From assembly GCA_019400425.1 (NCBI GenBank), contig JAFREE010000007.1, positions 124,001 through 188,000 on the forward strand: a stretch of 64,000 nucleotides of DNA. The letters are read 5' to 3'. Numbering within the stretch: the first letter of the stretch is position 1; each line of letters starts with the position of its first letter. Source of the DNA: Hymenochaete sp. R1 (lineage: Eukaryota > Basidiomycota > Agaricomycetes > Hymenochaetales > Hymenochaetaceae). A model generated the notes under the pieces. That model had not been told where the DNA came from and made no database searches. It saw nothing but the letters and a program-made list of their open reading frames with translations. Positions 1 to 11,678 of the stretch are shown here, piece after piece. Position numbers and translations under genes: made by a program.

Positions 1-3000
1 CTTCGTAGGCTTCCGCATCGATGTCTCGTATGACACAAGCTTCTCATTGTACTCCCTCAAAAGATTGAGCAGAAAGTCTCCCCTGCGTACCAAGTGTATC
101 GCGTTGGGAATGGGCTTGGTCGAAGCGTCCTCTCCCTTCTTGCCTTCTTCGAGGAAGAATTTGCCATCGAGTCCGAGTTTCGGGTCTTTTTGAATGACCT
201 CCCAATTTCCGAAGCCGTACAAGAAAGCACCGACAAGTAGCATAGCATCATCCTTGGGACCCCACCGCCCAGACCAATTGAGCGTCGGTCTGATATTTTC
301 AATGGGAAGTTCCCATTCGTAAGGGTCCGGAAGGGCGCTCAGATAGTCGAAAAGGATTCTCAAGTCTCGATTCCGACTGAGCACGGTCTCTGCGTTAATA
401 TTGCCAACACCATGGTATGTGACAAGCACGGCTTTGCTCTTTTGGGCGTTCGTGAGCGTTTCACCTCGGGCGATGCGTTCCCGCTTCTCCGCGTTGTTGC
501 GCTCGACTTCTTGGTCACAGAGGTCGATAATCTTGTCTGCCGTCTCGAGGATCATGCCCTTGTTCTTGTCCTGAAGTTTCGCTTCGTTCACCTACACCCT
601 CATTCAATCAGTACAATTGGAATCGCGAAAATTATAAAGCAAGCACTGACAATGATATCGTATCTTTGTCTGATATCGCCCCACCGCTGCATGCTCCTCA
701 CGAGTACTCGAATATCCCTTTCCTTAAGCTCCAAGGCCCTCTGTCCCGCAGTCTTTCGAGGCGGGGCAGGCGTCTTTGGTTTCTTCGAAGGCGCGGGCGG
801 AGCTACATCAACATCCATGCCTTCGTACGAAACCGGAGCACGTTTCCTCTCCCTCGTCGCTTCAGCCTGCTCCACCATCTTCTTTTCCTCGTCTTCTTTG
901 AACCGCATACGCTCCTCCAGCGGGATGATGTCTTCCCAATTCATGTCGTTCTTGATATCAGAGACGGCTGCGAAGGAGTTTAGGAAGCCTTCTCCACCCA
1001 ACGACGTGCCTTCAGCAGCTGTCATCGTCTCGTGGTCCTCGGCACGGTTGAGAATCTCGTCGAGGTCCATCTCGTCGAGCTTCTTATTCTGTTGAGTGTC
1101 GTCTTTGTCGAACCTGTGATGAACGAACAACGAAAGGATCAGCACCACTATCGTACACACCGACCACGAAGTCAAGCGATAGGAACCATACGTACATCTT
1201 TTGAGCCCCATACTTGAGGACAGCTGTTAATTCGTCCTTGCTCAGGTTGTCGGGTTTCGTCGAGTCCTTTGTCCCCGTTGCCGCTTTCGAGCTTAGATGT
1301 GCTTGTGAAGTATCCATCTGATTAATGACTGGAGAAAAAATGTCAGATTACATCTTTGATACGAGTGGCTCGTAATTACTTACTAGCATACTCGAGGACC
1401 ATCTTTCTCTTAGCCCTCTCCAGCACATCTTCCTCCATCGTGTCCTTGCTCACGAACCGATAGACACTCACGTGCGATTTCTGGCCGATACGGTGCGCTC
1501 GAGCCATGGCCTGGAGATCATTTTGCGGATTCCAATCGCTCTAAATACCAATGCATCAATACACCGGAGCGACTTCGAAAAGTTAAGACCAATACTCACA
1601 TCAAAGATGATGACAGTGTCCGCCGTCTCCAAGTTGATACCCAACCCACCAGCTCGCGTCGAAAGCAAAAATGCAAAATCAGGGCTTCCAGGCGAGTTGA
1701 AGTGCGCAATGCTCTTCTTTCGCAACTCGCTGCTGACAGTTCCATCCAGTCGCTGATGCGTATACCCACGCAGACTCATATAGTCGCTCAAGATGTCAAG
1801 CATGCGTACCATCTGACTGAAGACGAGTACGCGGTGTCCATCTTGTTTTAACTTCGCGAGGAGCTTGTCGAGGAGGACCATCTTGCCGGAAGACATGACG
1901 AGTCCTTTGAGCGTCTCCTCTCGGTTGTCAGTCTTGGATTCGGCACCGTCGAAAAGATACGGGTGATTCGCAGCTTTCTTAAGTTCCATGGCTATAGGTG
2001 CAAATAAAATAAAATAAATCAGTTACTGTGCAATAATCTTATTATGTGAAGTACGCACCGATATTAAGCAGGCTAATGTTGCCGTTGCCATTTGCACTCT
2101 TCACGAGCCCTTGATAGTTCTTTGTCAAAATGTTCTTGTAGAAGTGCGTCTGTAATGTGGACATCTCGACACGGAGAATCCGCTCGCTCTTTGTTGGCAA
2201 AGACTTGACAACATCGCGTTTGAGACGGCGAAGCATGAGCGACTCGAGTTGCTTGTGTAGCTCTTTGATTTTGGTTTCGTGGTCCGCATCCGAAAGATCA
2301 AACTCGTTCGTGAGAGCGACTGGCGAAGAAAAAGTCAGCGGCTCGTTCTGTGAGAGAGACTGCATTCTTACATTTTTCAGGCATCAAGAAATGCATCAAC
2401 GCCAGGAGTTCCTTGACATTGTTCTGCAAGGGCGTTCCAGTAATCAAGAGCTTGCTCGCCGCATGGAATGTCCTCAGCGCTTCATACAGCTGACTCTCCG
2501 AGTTCTTCAACCGATGTGCCTCATCAACCGCAAGTGCCTGCCACCGAATATCACCCAACATCGCCGCATCGCGCAGAATCAACTCGTACGTTGTCAGTAG
2601 CACATTCATCTTCACCTTCTTGTTGCGGCCCGTCGACGTCGGGTCTGCGAAAATCTCGTAGTTGCGGATGACTTCACGCGAGCGACTCGACCCGATGTAG
2701 CAGATGACGTTGAGGTCTGGAGCCCACGCGGCGAACTGCATCTGCCAGGCGGTGATAGTCGATAGGGGAACGATGACGAGGAAAGGGCCATACTGCGCGT
2801 GTTGATGGAAGAGATAGGAGAGGAAGGAGACAGTCTGGACGGTCTAATTGGCAACACAACCATAATAAGCACTCAGCATGCGCACTAAAAAATTAAGATA
2901 CAAACCTTGCCGAGACCCATTTCATCTGCAAGAATCCCATTCTCTCCCTTGCTCCAAAGATACGCAAGCCAATTCAAGCCGGTCAACTGGAACTCTTTCA

Positions 3001-4617
3001 ATTCCCCGCCGGTCGACTTGATATAATCCGGATCCTTCTTGATCTTCACGAACTCGGGCCGTTTGTCCTTCGCATACGCGACCGATCGGAACGGATACCT
3101 GCCTTCCTTTTCCCGTTGGTTGAATGCATCGAGAGGCTCTTGCGCCTGAGCCTGTGGCGTCGCTTTCAGCTCGTCAAGAGTCTCCCAGGTACAGTGCTCG
3201 TATGGTAAGCCGAGCCACTTGCAGTAATACTCAACCTCGCCGCTGCCACCATTCGCGTCGCTGATAGTGCGCATGGCGACAATGCGCTCGACCGTTTTGA
3301 ACGTTTCCAAGTCCTCCCTCTCGCGTTCCCGTTCCAACAAAAGCGTTTCTTTGTCTTCGGGGCTGAGAGTAGGGTCTTCAAGGCGTGCGATGGACATTTT
3401 GTAGTTTTTGATATAGTTATCCACTCGCTTCAGACCTTTGTAACGTTTCAGAAACTCATAGGTCTCGTCGGTGTTATGCAGATGGGAGAACCCCTTCCAC
3501 TTGATGTGATATCGCTGTATGGCAGGAATTCTTTCAATGAAAACTGAGATAAGTGCAATGGGGAAGAAATGCATACAATGTTCTCATGCCACAAATCCTC
3601 GGGGTCATTTTTCCTGTCCTCGTCCCGCGTATGGAAGAACACGCCTTCGATTTCGTGTTCCTCTTCCTGCAGGCCTGCTTCTGCATAGTTGTACGCATAC
3701 GCACCCACTTGCTGCCCATAATCTGGGTATTCCTCGTCGAACTCTTCGAACCCTTCGACGTCGTCCACATAATTTGGGACCTTGACGCCGCGGCTCGAGA
3801 CGCGGAGGAGGTCGTCCGGGATGCGAGCTTTCTTTTTCTTCTTGGAGCGGGAGCCGTAGTCCGAGTCAGAATCCGAATCTTGGTGACTCTGGCGGGGCTG
3901 CGGCGCAGGTGTTCGGGAGGGAGCTGATCAAAGAAACGTATGGGCCTTCGTTTTGAGCAGGGTCAAAAGAGGACGCTTCTCACCTTTTGGCTTGGGTGCC
4001 TTCTTTTTCTTTGGTGGCCTTTTCTTTTTACCATACTCTTCGTCTGCGAAAGAGCCATCATCTGATTCCTCGTCATCGTATCCCTGTCAAAGGCAACAAC
4101 AAAAAAAGTTTTATAAAAATGAGATGTCTTGTACAGAGACAAGGTTACGGTTGAGCGAGAAGCTTACGTTGACAGCCTATTAATAAGAAGCATATGAGCA
4201 ACCAAGTCAACCCATTTAAGGAGAAGAGCCAGACGAAATGTAAATACGTACGCTGTTTGCACTCAACCCACCAGAAGCTGGATAGGCTACTTCTGCATAT
4301 TCACCTTCACCGTCGTCATTGTAATCTGGGTCTGCCTCTGCGTCCGCATCCGCGTCAGCGTCGCCGTCCGCATCGGCGTCCGCATCAGCATCTGGGTCAG
4401 AGTCGGTGGATGTGGGCTGCAGTTGTTGTTGATGTTGAGGGTGGCGGGAGACGGACGTGTGGTTGGGAGTCATGGTGTTGTGAGGTGAGGGTTGAGAGAG
4501 TGAGTCGTTGGCGTCGGCGTCGGAGTCGATGAGCATGTTGTCGTCCGACATGGGCGAGTCGCGTTCGTTGAGGGCGGCGAAGCGGCTGTATGGGGCGTGG
4601 GCGGCAGCGGAGGCCAT
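1..4617 (-). CDS. CHD1: CHD1-type chromatin-remodelling ATPase (C-terminus beyond left edge)
   Basis: This is an ATP-dependent nucleosome-spacing enzyme of the CHD1/Hrp family, acting in the nucleus on transcribed chromatin. The ATG is taken at 4617 (protein starts [13 protein letters not shown]); an in-frame GTG two codons upstream is not used. Domain order: acidic, disordered N-terminus with an Asp-Ala repeat; double chromodomain (about 3750-3170); SNF2 ATPase with DEMGLGK Walker A at about 2915 and VDEAHRLKN box at about 2510; GTPLQNN at about 2435; helicase C domain at about 1950-1600 with [10 protein letters not shown]; then SANT/SLIDE linker-DNA-binding region including a piece reading [16 protein letters not shown] near 80. 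The C-terminal CHCT/DUF4208 region lies outside the window. At least eight introns. Family assignment is firm; exon edges are approximate. Confidence 0.96.
4331..4392 (-). repeat. Asp-Ala codon repeat in the CHD1 N-terminus
   Basis: A run of GAC/GAT-GCN codon pairs encodes about ten Asp-Ala units broken by single Gly and Glu codons. It lies in the disordered acidic N-terminal tail upstream of the chromodomains. Synonymous codons vary between units, so it is an imperfect minisatellite rather than a fresh slippage product. Confidence 0.8.
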
Positions 4618-5487
4618 CGTCACGCCGAGTGGGTGAGCGAGAGAGCTGGGCGAATTGTCAAAGAAGTTGAGAAGAAAGTGGAAGGAGAGGAGGAGAAAGT
4701 GAGGAGTCGACGATGATGGGGAGGACGACGATGGCGACGACGACGGTGAGGGGAGAGGGGAAGAGAGAGTGGGAAAGGAAGAGGGGCGATGATGGGGATG
4801 GGGATGAGGGCTTCAGTTACGTGGACGGGGTGCGATGCCGATTGCCCGGGCGAAAACCTTAGCTTGTCGCTCGCTGTTGTTGGCGGCGAGCGCGTGTGCT
4901 TTCAACGTCTCATCTCTCTCTCTCTCCGCGAGTCTCTCACCGTCACGAGCATTCTCTCCTCAACATTCTACTCTACACTATTTTTTGATTGACTAGTCTC
5001 ATGATCATTGTACGGGTACATTGTATTCGAATGGGATGTGGTCATCATTATCGGGCGGATGGACGGACAGAAAAGAAAAGAGAAGAGAGGGAGGGAGTGT
5101 TGACGGAGAACGGGGGGACGATGACGACGACGGGCGCAGACGGGTGGGTGGCCCATGACAGGCCTAGGGGGGGATGACCGGAAACGGATAAAATAAATAA
5201 ATACCTTCCGAGAAAGGCAGCGAATGTCGTCTCTGTCACGACGTCCGTGACCCTTTTGTCGGCTGCGGCGGCACCGACCCGAGCCGGCGAGCTCTGAACT
5301 GTCCAGTGTCCTTAGGGGGGTTGCTGGGTTGCTCGTCTCGTCATCGCTGCCTCGTTGCTGAGGCTATTGTCCCTCCAGACCGCCTCCGTCTCCGTACCTT
5401 CCCACCGCAATCTCCTACCCACCGTCGTATCACACCGGCTTCCATCATCATCCCCGCGGCCATCCCACCCTCACTCTCTCCAACAAC
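4618..5487. promoter_or_regulatory. Divergent promoter region between CHD1 and the Yippee-like gene
   Basis: About 870 bases separate two divergent start codons. On the plus strand the CHD1-proximal half is very purine-rich (GA/GGA runs, about 4640-4800), meaning the CHD1 leader on the minus strand is pyrimidine-rich. A short perfect (CT)n tract lies at about 4910-4926. The Yippee-proximal half (5320-5487) is pyrimidine-rich on the plus strand, a common look for fungal 5' leaders. I see no convincing gene here; the overlapping small ORFs are low-complexity. Confidence 0.55.
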
Positions 5488-6343
5488 ATGTCTTCCTCCA
5501 CATCCTCCACATCCTCAGACCCAACCCTCTTCCTCTCCCCTACTGCAGACACCAAACAGCACGTCATCTCCATCTACTCAGACCGCCCCCACTATGCCTG
5601 CGCCCACTGCTCCGCCGTTATCGTGCGTCCACCATCATATCTTAACATAGCCTAGCTAAGCAGCGCATACACCCACCCATCATTACAACCGCCGACCCCA
5701 TAACGCCCAGGCCCTCCAAGACGAGCTCATCAGCAAATCGTTCTCCGGGCGCGAAGGCCGCGGATTGTACGTTTCCCCTCTTTCACGACCCCCATGCTCT
5801 CCGGCGCGGAATATCAATATTCCGCATTAATATTCCCCTTTTACTTGTGTTGCTTACGTAATTATCACTCTCAGTTTGATGAACTCAGCCGTCAACGTAA
5901 AGCGTGGCAAGAAAGAGGACAGGCCGTTACTGTGAGTGTCCTTGATTCTTTCGTTACTGGTCCACCATAAAATGAGGGCATTTTTCTTCGTCCTTTCACG
6001 GACGACAGAACTGGTCTACATACCGTCGCAGATGTCTTTTGCGTGGGCTGCAATGACCGCATTGGATGGTATTACCACAAAGCAGCTGACTCGGGCCAGA
6101 AGTACAAAGAAAGTGAGCCATCTTTTCACTATAACGAACTTCGTTCTGCTAGGAGCAAACCCCAGGTCGATCCTGCATATTTTATCCTTCATCTTTACGA
6201 AATTCAAAAAACAAACTCATCATAGTTGTACTGAAATTCTTTTTAATAACTCACCTTCATTAATCATAGGAAAGTACCTCCTCGAACGCGCCAAGATCGT
6301 CAAGAACAACGCTTGGAGATTGGACGAAGAGGACGACGAGTAA
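5488..6343 (+). CDS. Yippee-like zinc-binding protein (Moh1/YPEL family)
   Basis: This is a small Yippee/Mis18-fold protein of the YPEL/Moh1 type, conserved in eukaryotes and linked to growth and proteasome-related turnover; exact function is unsettled. The first exon (ATG 5488) contains CAHC (YACAHCSAVI) and a later exon contains CVGC (VFCVGCNDRIGW), giving the two CxxC knuckles that hold one zinc. Between them lie ISKSFSGREGRG and the NSAVNV segment, both typical of Yippee. The C-terminus is GKYLLERAKIVKNNAWRLDEEDDE-like, standard for the family. There are about five exons. The N-terminal Ser/Thr-rich stretch is an addition to the core. Assignment is by motif order and is secure. Confidence 0.92.
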
Positions 6344-6917
6344 AGTTGTCTGAGCGTTCATTGCTACTTTTCTTCCACGGGAGTAATGTGTCGCGTCGCG
6401 CATTTTTTGTCGAAGTGCCGAGTCAATGTCGTGGTCAAAGTCGAGCAACCCGTAGGAACTTGGATAAGACCTCGCCTGCAGCACTTTGCGAGACAAGCGC
6501 CGAAGTTATTCCTTCTTTCTTTTTGCGGGGTGCATCTTGGGCTTGAAGAATGCCGACTGGGACACCCAAGTTCTCGTTCTCCGATTGTCCCTGCTTCACG
6601 TTCCATTTAGTCTCTAGCTCTACTCTGCTAATTCCCCCATCCCGCTTCTCTATATCCCGTATGTATATCACATTGTTGTATTTGGTACTTTCCCGTAACG
6701 CGTAGCGGCTGTGACATGAACTATCATGGACAATGCAATTGCGATGTATAAATAATAACATGAAATGTATTGCTAGACCACACATTCACTATGATGTTAC
6801 TTGCCCTTTGATCCTCGTTCCGCTACACTTCATTGGTCGCGTACGAGTCAACGAGCTAGGGTGCCGATATAAGTAGCTCCCTTGGATAGCTCCTTCGGAT
6901 TAAAGACTCTCCAGTCT
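6344..6917. other. Convergent 3' region, no gene seen
   Basis: This stretch holds the 3' untranslated ends of the plus-strand Yippee-like gene and the minus-strand V-ATPase gene. Small ORFs on both strands have no recognisable domain, no conserved splice pattern and overlap one another, so none is called. Confidence 0.5.
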
Positions 6918-8153
6918 TCATAGTTCGCTGTGTCCGAAAGACACCATCGGCGAAGCCGACGCGCCAGCAACATCCGTCGCAGCAAAGAAATCGTTCGCCC
7001 TCCCAACCATCAATAACCCCACTACAAAACAAAATCAGCATCCACGATACCCCGATCCATCACACAAAGTCAAAGACAAAAACGAAGACTGTGGACTGAC
7101 CGATGAGCCCGAACAACCCCAAGATACTCCCGAACACCTCCACGATCAAGATCTTCACGAAGAGGTTTGGGTCCGCAGCGTCTGCGAGCGCAGCCGTGGA
7201 GCCTGTGATCCCGACGGAGACGCCGCAGAGGAGATTGCAGAAGCCAACAGTGAGGCCGCCCCAGAAGATGGCGAAGCCTATGCACGTATGCGTAAGGGTG
7301 TGTCATTATTAGTTTGGGATTGGGTCGAGTCAGGAGGGTGAGGAAGAGGGTGAAGGGAGGGAAAGCGTACCAGTGAAGTAATTTTCTTTGGAGTAGAGGT
7401 TCGCTTCGCTGACAGCTTGGATTTTTGCAGAGTAGACGATGGCCATAATCTAAAAGTAACACCCGTCAGGCATCAGGTCTCCGGGCACGACGTCCTTAAA
7501 TATAAAGGGAGGAATATGGAAGACACGTACCACTCCGTAGATCGCCACAACCTCACAGAAGATGATGCTAACAAAGTAGACCCGCAGCGTTAAGCAAGCG
7601 TTACCAGCTTGAGCAAGGAGTGGATTGGACGGTTACCTGATTAGATTCTTCGTTCGTATCCTCGGTGCACGTACACCACCTCCAAGGATCGAAGACCCTG
7701 TGATGAAGATACCCCTGTCATCCATCCCCCCAAAACCCAACGCGATCCAGACAACATAATCGAGAAGACCAAACCCAGAATATGAAAGAGAAAGGAATGT
7801 CAGATGCTTCGTCAGCAACGGATAGGATTGAGGTAGATATAAGAAGAGATACGCACCAACCAGCGCCAAGTACGCTCAGACCGATGCATAGACCAATTCC
7901 CGTGGACGCCCACGTATAGGGACTCGTCTCCTCGAGGAATCGCCCGATGTTGACCGCCTCGCCCGAGCCTGGACGTGCAAACGCAAGGCAGAAGAAGCAT
8001 TGAGAAAGAACGAGAGGCGCGTTAATTCATACCGAGTTCGAACCAAGCGAAGAAGTGTCAATTGTAGGACGCACCAGTGAAGAGGATGTACAGCCCGATG
8101 ATTATGACGACGAACGTCGGTAGACCAAAGGCGTAATAGGACGTGTAACCCAT
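6918..8153 (-). CDS. VMA16: V-type ATPase proteolipid subunit c''
   Basis: This is the c'' proteolipid of the vacuolar H+-ATPase V0 rotor, which carries protons across vacuole, Golgi and endosome membranes. The first exon begins [12 protein letters not shown] and contains a hydrophobic helix. Later exons give [17 protein letters not shown], a helix with [36 protein letters not shown], and [12 protein letters not shown], where the Glu is the conserved proton-binding carboxylate of c''. The last exons have IMAIVYSAK, a Gly-rich helix and [15 protein letters not shown]. The protein has roughly 200 residues and five predicted helices, as expected for Vma16 rather than the four-helix c subunit. 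About seven exons. The gene is divergent from the ARFRP1-like gene, with only about 265 bases between starts. Confidence 0.95.
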
Positions 8154-8418
8154 TTTGTCAACGTGAAGCTTTCCCACTTTATCTTTAGTCCAGTCCTAAG
8201 CCTTCGTTGCAAATAGCTCTAGGGGCCCCAGAGAGAGGAAAGGGAAAGTAGACTTGAGCAGTAAGCTTGTGGCGAAATGGTGTTACGGAAGTGTGCAGCG
8301 GCGAGGAAGGCGGACGCTTGACGCTTGACGAAAGAGGAAGTGTCGATCGGCGGCTGCGGCTACTTTCGGGTCTGGCCAAAGTGTATCTTGAGCTGGTTGC
8401 TTGTGCTAATGCTTTCAC

Positions 8419-9560
8419 ATGTATCATCTCCTCAAGGGTCTACATGAATACCTGACCCAGTAAGCATATAATCTCTTTCGTCAATTGCGGCAGGGAGAGA
8501 GAGAATATTTAAAGCTAACGTGTCTACAAGGAAAGATGAGTTCAATATCATCATCCTTGGCCTCGATGGTGCAGGGAAGACGGTGCGTCTTTCCTTTTTG
8601 AAGATGCAATATGAACTATCACTTCACTTATGTCGTACTGACTTTGGTTTGTAGACTTTCCTCGAGAAGATGAAGAGTCATTATACCGGAGTCCCTGGCC
8701 TTTCACCTGACAAAATTGGGCCCACCGTCGGGCAAAACAGTTGGGTGTTCCCTGCTCTTCATCGTGGGGTACACCATCCAGTCTGACATAGAACACGTAT
8801 TTTCTTTTTACTTTTAACTTCCGTATTGAAAAATTCGTTACTGGAATATCGCTACCAACCGCAATGCACAGCTGGAAAGATAACACTCCCGTCTACAATA
8901 CTCCAGTTCTTCGACCTCGGCGGCCAGTCGGGTATCCGTAGCATCTGGAGTCGGTATTACGACGATTGCCATGCCGTCGTATACATAATTGACGCTGCAG
9001 ATCGTGAGCGGCTCAACGAGGGATGGGAAGTCTTCGGTTCGTATCTCAACATTTCACCGTACCGCACAGTTGACTATATCTATTCACTGTGCTCTTGGCT
9101 TATTTTCTTGTCCGCTCCACGCAGATTCGGTCCTCTCATCCCAAAAGATTCTTCAAGTTCCCCTCCTACTACTTGCAAACAAACAAGACGCTCCTGACAG
9201 CTTATCCGTCGAAGAGATACGCGAGAGCTATGAGCAGTGGTATCAGGGAAAGAAAGACAGTGCGCGGAGGAGAGCGTTTGACGAAGGGTCCAGTTCGCAA
9301 GTGGACCAACGACAGGAACGATTCGCGAGTCTGGATGTGATGGGCGTGTCGGCGCTTGAAGGGTTAGCAATGGCTTTTTTAACTATTGGCGGGATCTTGT
9401 GCTAATAAGTCAATGCAGAACGGGTGTGAACGCCGCTGTGGACTGGTTGTTCATACGTGTTCAGAATAGTCGAAGGAGGTGGGTCGTGCCATACACACTG
9501 ACAAAGAAAAATCAGATATTGATGTTAAATATATTGAACAGGGAAGACATGACATCATAA
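8419..9560 (+). CDS. ARF-related small GTPase (ARFRP1 / yeast Arl3 type)
   Basis: This small GTPase acts at the trans-Golgi network upstream of Arl1 and golgin recruitment. The first exon encodes MYHLLKGLHEYL, resembling the Met-aromatic N-terminus of ARFRP1/Arl3, which in that family is N-acetylated and targeted through Sys1 instead of myristoylated; there is no Gly2. G motifs follow: GLDGAGKT (P loop), PTVGQN (switch I), FDLGGQSG (switch II), ANKQDAPD (G4) and GVSALEG (G5). The segment between G1 and switch I is longer than in ARF1, also typical. The last exon is ambiguous: an optional intron changes the tail but both versions reach the same stop. About six exons; roughly 200 residues. Confidence 0.93.
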
Positions 9561-9788
9561 CCATTCCAAGCGCAGAGGTTGCTCGTTTTCCTTAATACAG
9601 TACAATAAATAGCGGACTATGTACATTTTCCTCTAATTTAATGCTATGTGTGGAGTGATAAAGAATCCTTAGGTGGATAAATGCGGTACAGTCATGATGC
9701 CGTACGCCGAGGACTCGGAAAACGGACGCTGGTACAACCCAAGAGAAGAAAAAGAGCAAGAAAAGGAGGGGAGGGGGTCAAATCATGT

Positions 9789-11328
9789 TCACAGCAGGCC
9801 TCGGGCGGCTGCAAATTTATATGCTACATAACCCAATACACCTCCGAAGGACACTTTGCCGATCGCCGAAGAACCAAATATCTTCGTCAGAGCGACAACG
9901 GTCGTGATAGTCTGAGCGAGACTAAGGTTCCAAAACCACAAAATCGAAACGTCAGATAAATGAAAGATCTTTGCCAAGTAATACAGCGAGGAAATCGAAA
10001 GGCTTGAACATACCTCTGCAACCGTTTGATCCGAGCTGCAATGAGTGCATACACTCCTTCTGTAAACTCTAGATGAGGAATTCGAAACGCTTCTCCGTGA
10101 TCAGGAATAGTATACGCGCTCCCATTCGTCGACGGCTCGTCGGTGGCAGCGAGTACGACGGATCCCGCCACCCGATGAACAGGCGTAAGCGGGATACCAG
10201 CGATGAGGACCTTGAATTCAGGCGACAGGAGGGGAGTATCTAACCGAAACAATATCCAGATTGGTGTCTTAGCTACTGCCCGAAAATAACGAGTGGTAGG
10301 TAAAGTAGGATGGTACCGTACCTGCGAACCAGGGACAGACCGCAGCGATCCGGACCCCTTTTACCTTGAGCTCGTGCTCGAGGGAACGCATCAGACCGAG
10401 CAGCGCGTGCTTTGACGCTGCGTAGAGTGGTGCACCGGGTATGCCAGATATAGATCCTGAGACAGTCAAGGGATGTGTAATAGATGTCAGATAGATGGAC
10501 ATAAAGCATACACAAAAAAGCGTGGATCTCATTGAAACGTACCCATGGATGCGATCAAGACGAGAGCTCTCAGCGAATTCTTGGCCTCGTTTCTCGATAG
10601 GTAATAGGAAGCCAGTTGGGTTGCTATTGTTGAGCATTAGCCTCGGGTTTGATTCACATATCAATGACGCGTCGACTTACTTTCGACGACGCTGATGAGG
10701 TTGATTTGCATCGTCTTGAGTATTGGCTTTTTCGGTACTCCCTCGGGAGTCAGTCTGATATCAAGCAACCTTCCGATTTCGCCGACGCCCGCATTTGGGA
10801 TCTTTGGAGGAGACAATGTGAGAGTCATACCCGGCCGAAGATAGGCTTCAAGCGTACCACAACGTCTATGCGCCCAAAGGACTTCAACGCAAACTCGAAT
10901 AAAGAGACGAGGTCGTCATATGAAGTGACATCGCAACGCTGCGAGACAGCGTTTCTGAAGCATGCCTTCCGTTTACGTGCGTAGTTCATATTTTATAGTA
11001 TTTGACTCACGACCCAAGCCCTTTTACTTCTGCTGAAACTGCTTCAGCTCCCTTGGTGTCAATATCACCGATGACAAAGTTGGCACTGTATAATGTTTAG
11101 TCCTAGCACTTGAAAGCACAGGGACGGGCTCGTCATACCCATGCGACGCCATTTGCAGCACGGTTGCTTTTCCTATCCCATTAGCAGCGCCTGCGTGTCA
11201 AACATTAGAAACGCGTATCTCTAGCCAATCCATGCTCAGAATAGGGTCTCACCCGTAATGATAACAGTCTGGCCTTTCAGCCTATCCGCGTATTTGTAAA
11301 GCTGGTCATCGTGTACAACGGTCGACAT
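9789..11328 (-). CDS. Short-chain dehydrogenase/reductase with C-terminal membrane segment
   Basis: This is an NAD(P)-dependent classical SDR. The protein starts MSTVVHDDQLYKYADRLKG. Exons show GQTVIITG then AANGIGKATVLQM (Rossmann GxxxGIG), GDIDTKG, CDVTSYDD, a short exon with FGRIDVVVAN (NAG-type), IASMG, then SGSISGIPGAPLYAASKHALLG with the YxxxK catalytic pair, and CPWFAGT. After the core comes a tail reading LSLAQTITTVVALTKIFGSS and then an aliphatic/aromatic stretch ending AARGLL, a candidate membrane anchor or hydrophobic tail. The substrate cannot be told from sequence. Around eight exons. It converges with the ARFRP1-like gene and is divergent from the CLC gene. Confidence 0.87.
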
Positions 11329-11678
11329 GGTGAATGGAAGTTGAAGGGGGAAAGATGCGAGGATACGTCCGCTGTTCCACAGCAGCTCGTTGACTCAGGT
11401 TTTTGTGAGCGTGATGATGGGCGAAGAAAAGCACGAAAAGCTCGGAACGTAAAAAAGTGAGCCGTCTGATGAGAAGGGCAACATTGTTTGATATTTATCA
11501 TCTCCAGCTGGAACCTTGATGGAAGCCTTCGACGTGTTCCTCCCCAGCCAACTCGGCGCTGATCACCCCACGCACACTTCCGGCCGCTGCGTCCGCCGTT
11601 CCTCATCAACCAACCAACGCCAAGCTCAAAGTCCTATAAACACTTTATTCGTGGGACTCAGAGGTGGCATGTTCACGC

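Noticed and set aside
412..1095. Plus-strand ORF of 227 residues
   Set aside because: It is antisense to CHD1 exons whose minus-strand translation is strongly conserved.
5306..5650. Plus-strand Pro/Ser-rich ORFs before and across the Yippee first exon
   Set aside because: They are alternative frames of the leader and first exon; only the ATG at 5488 gives the Yippee sequence.
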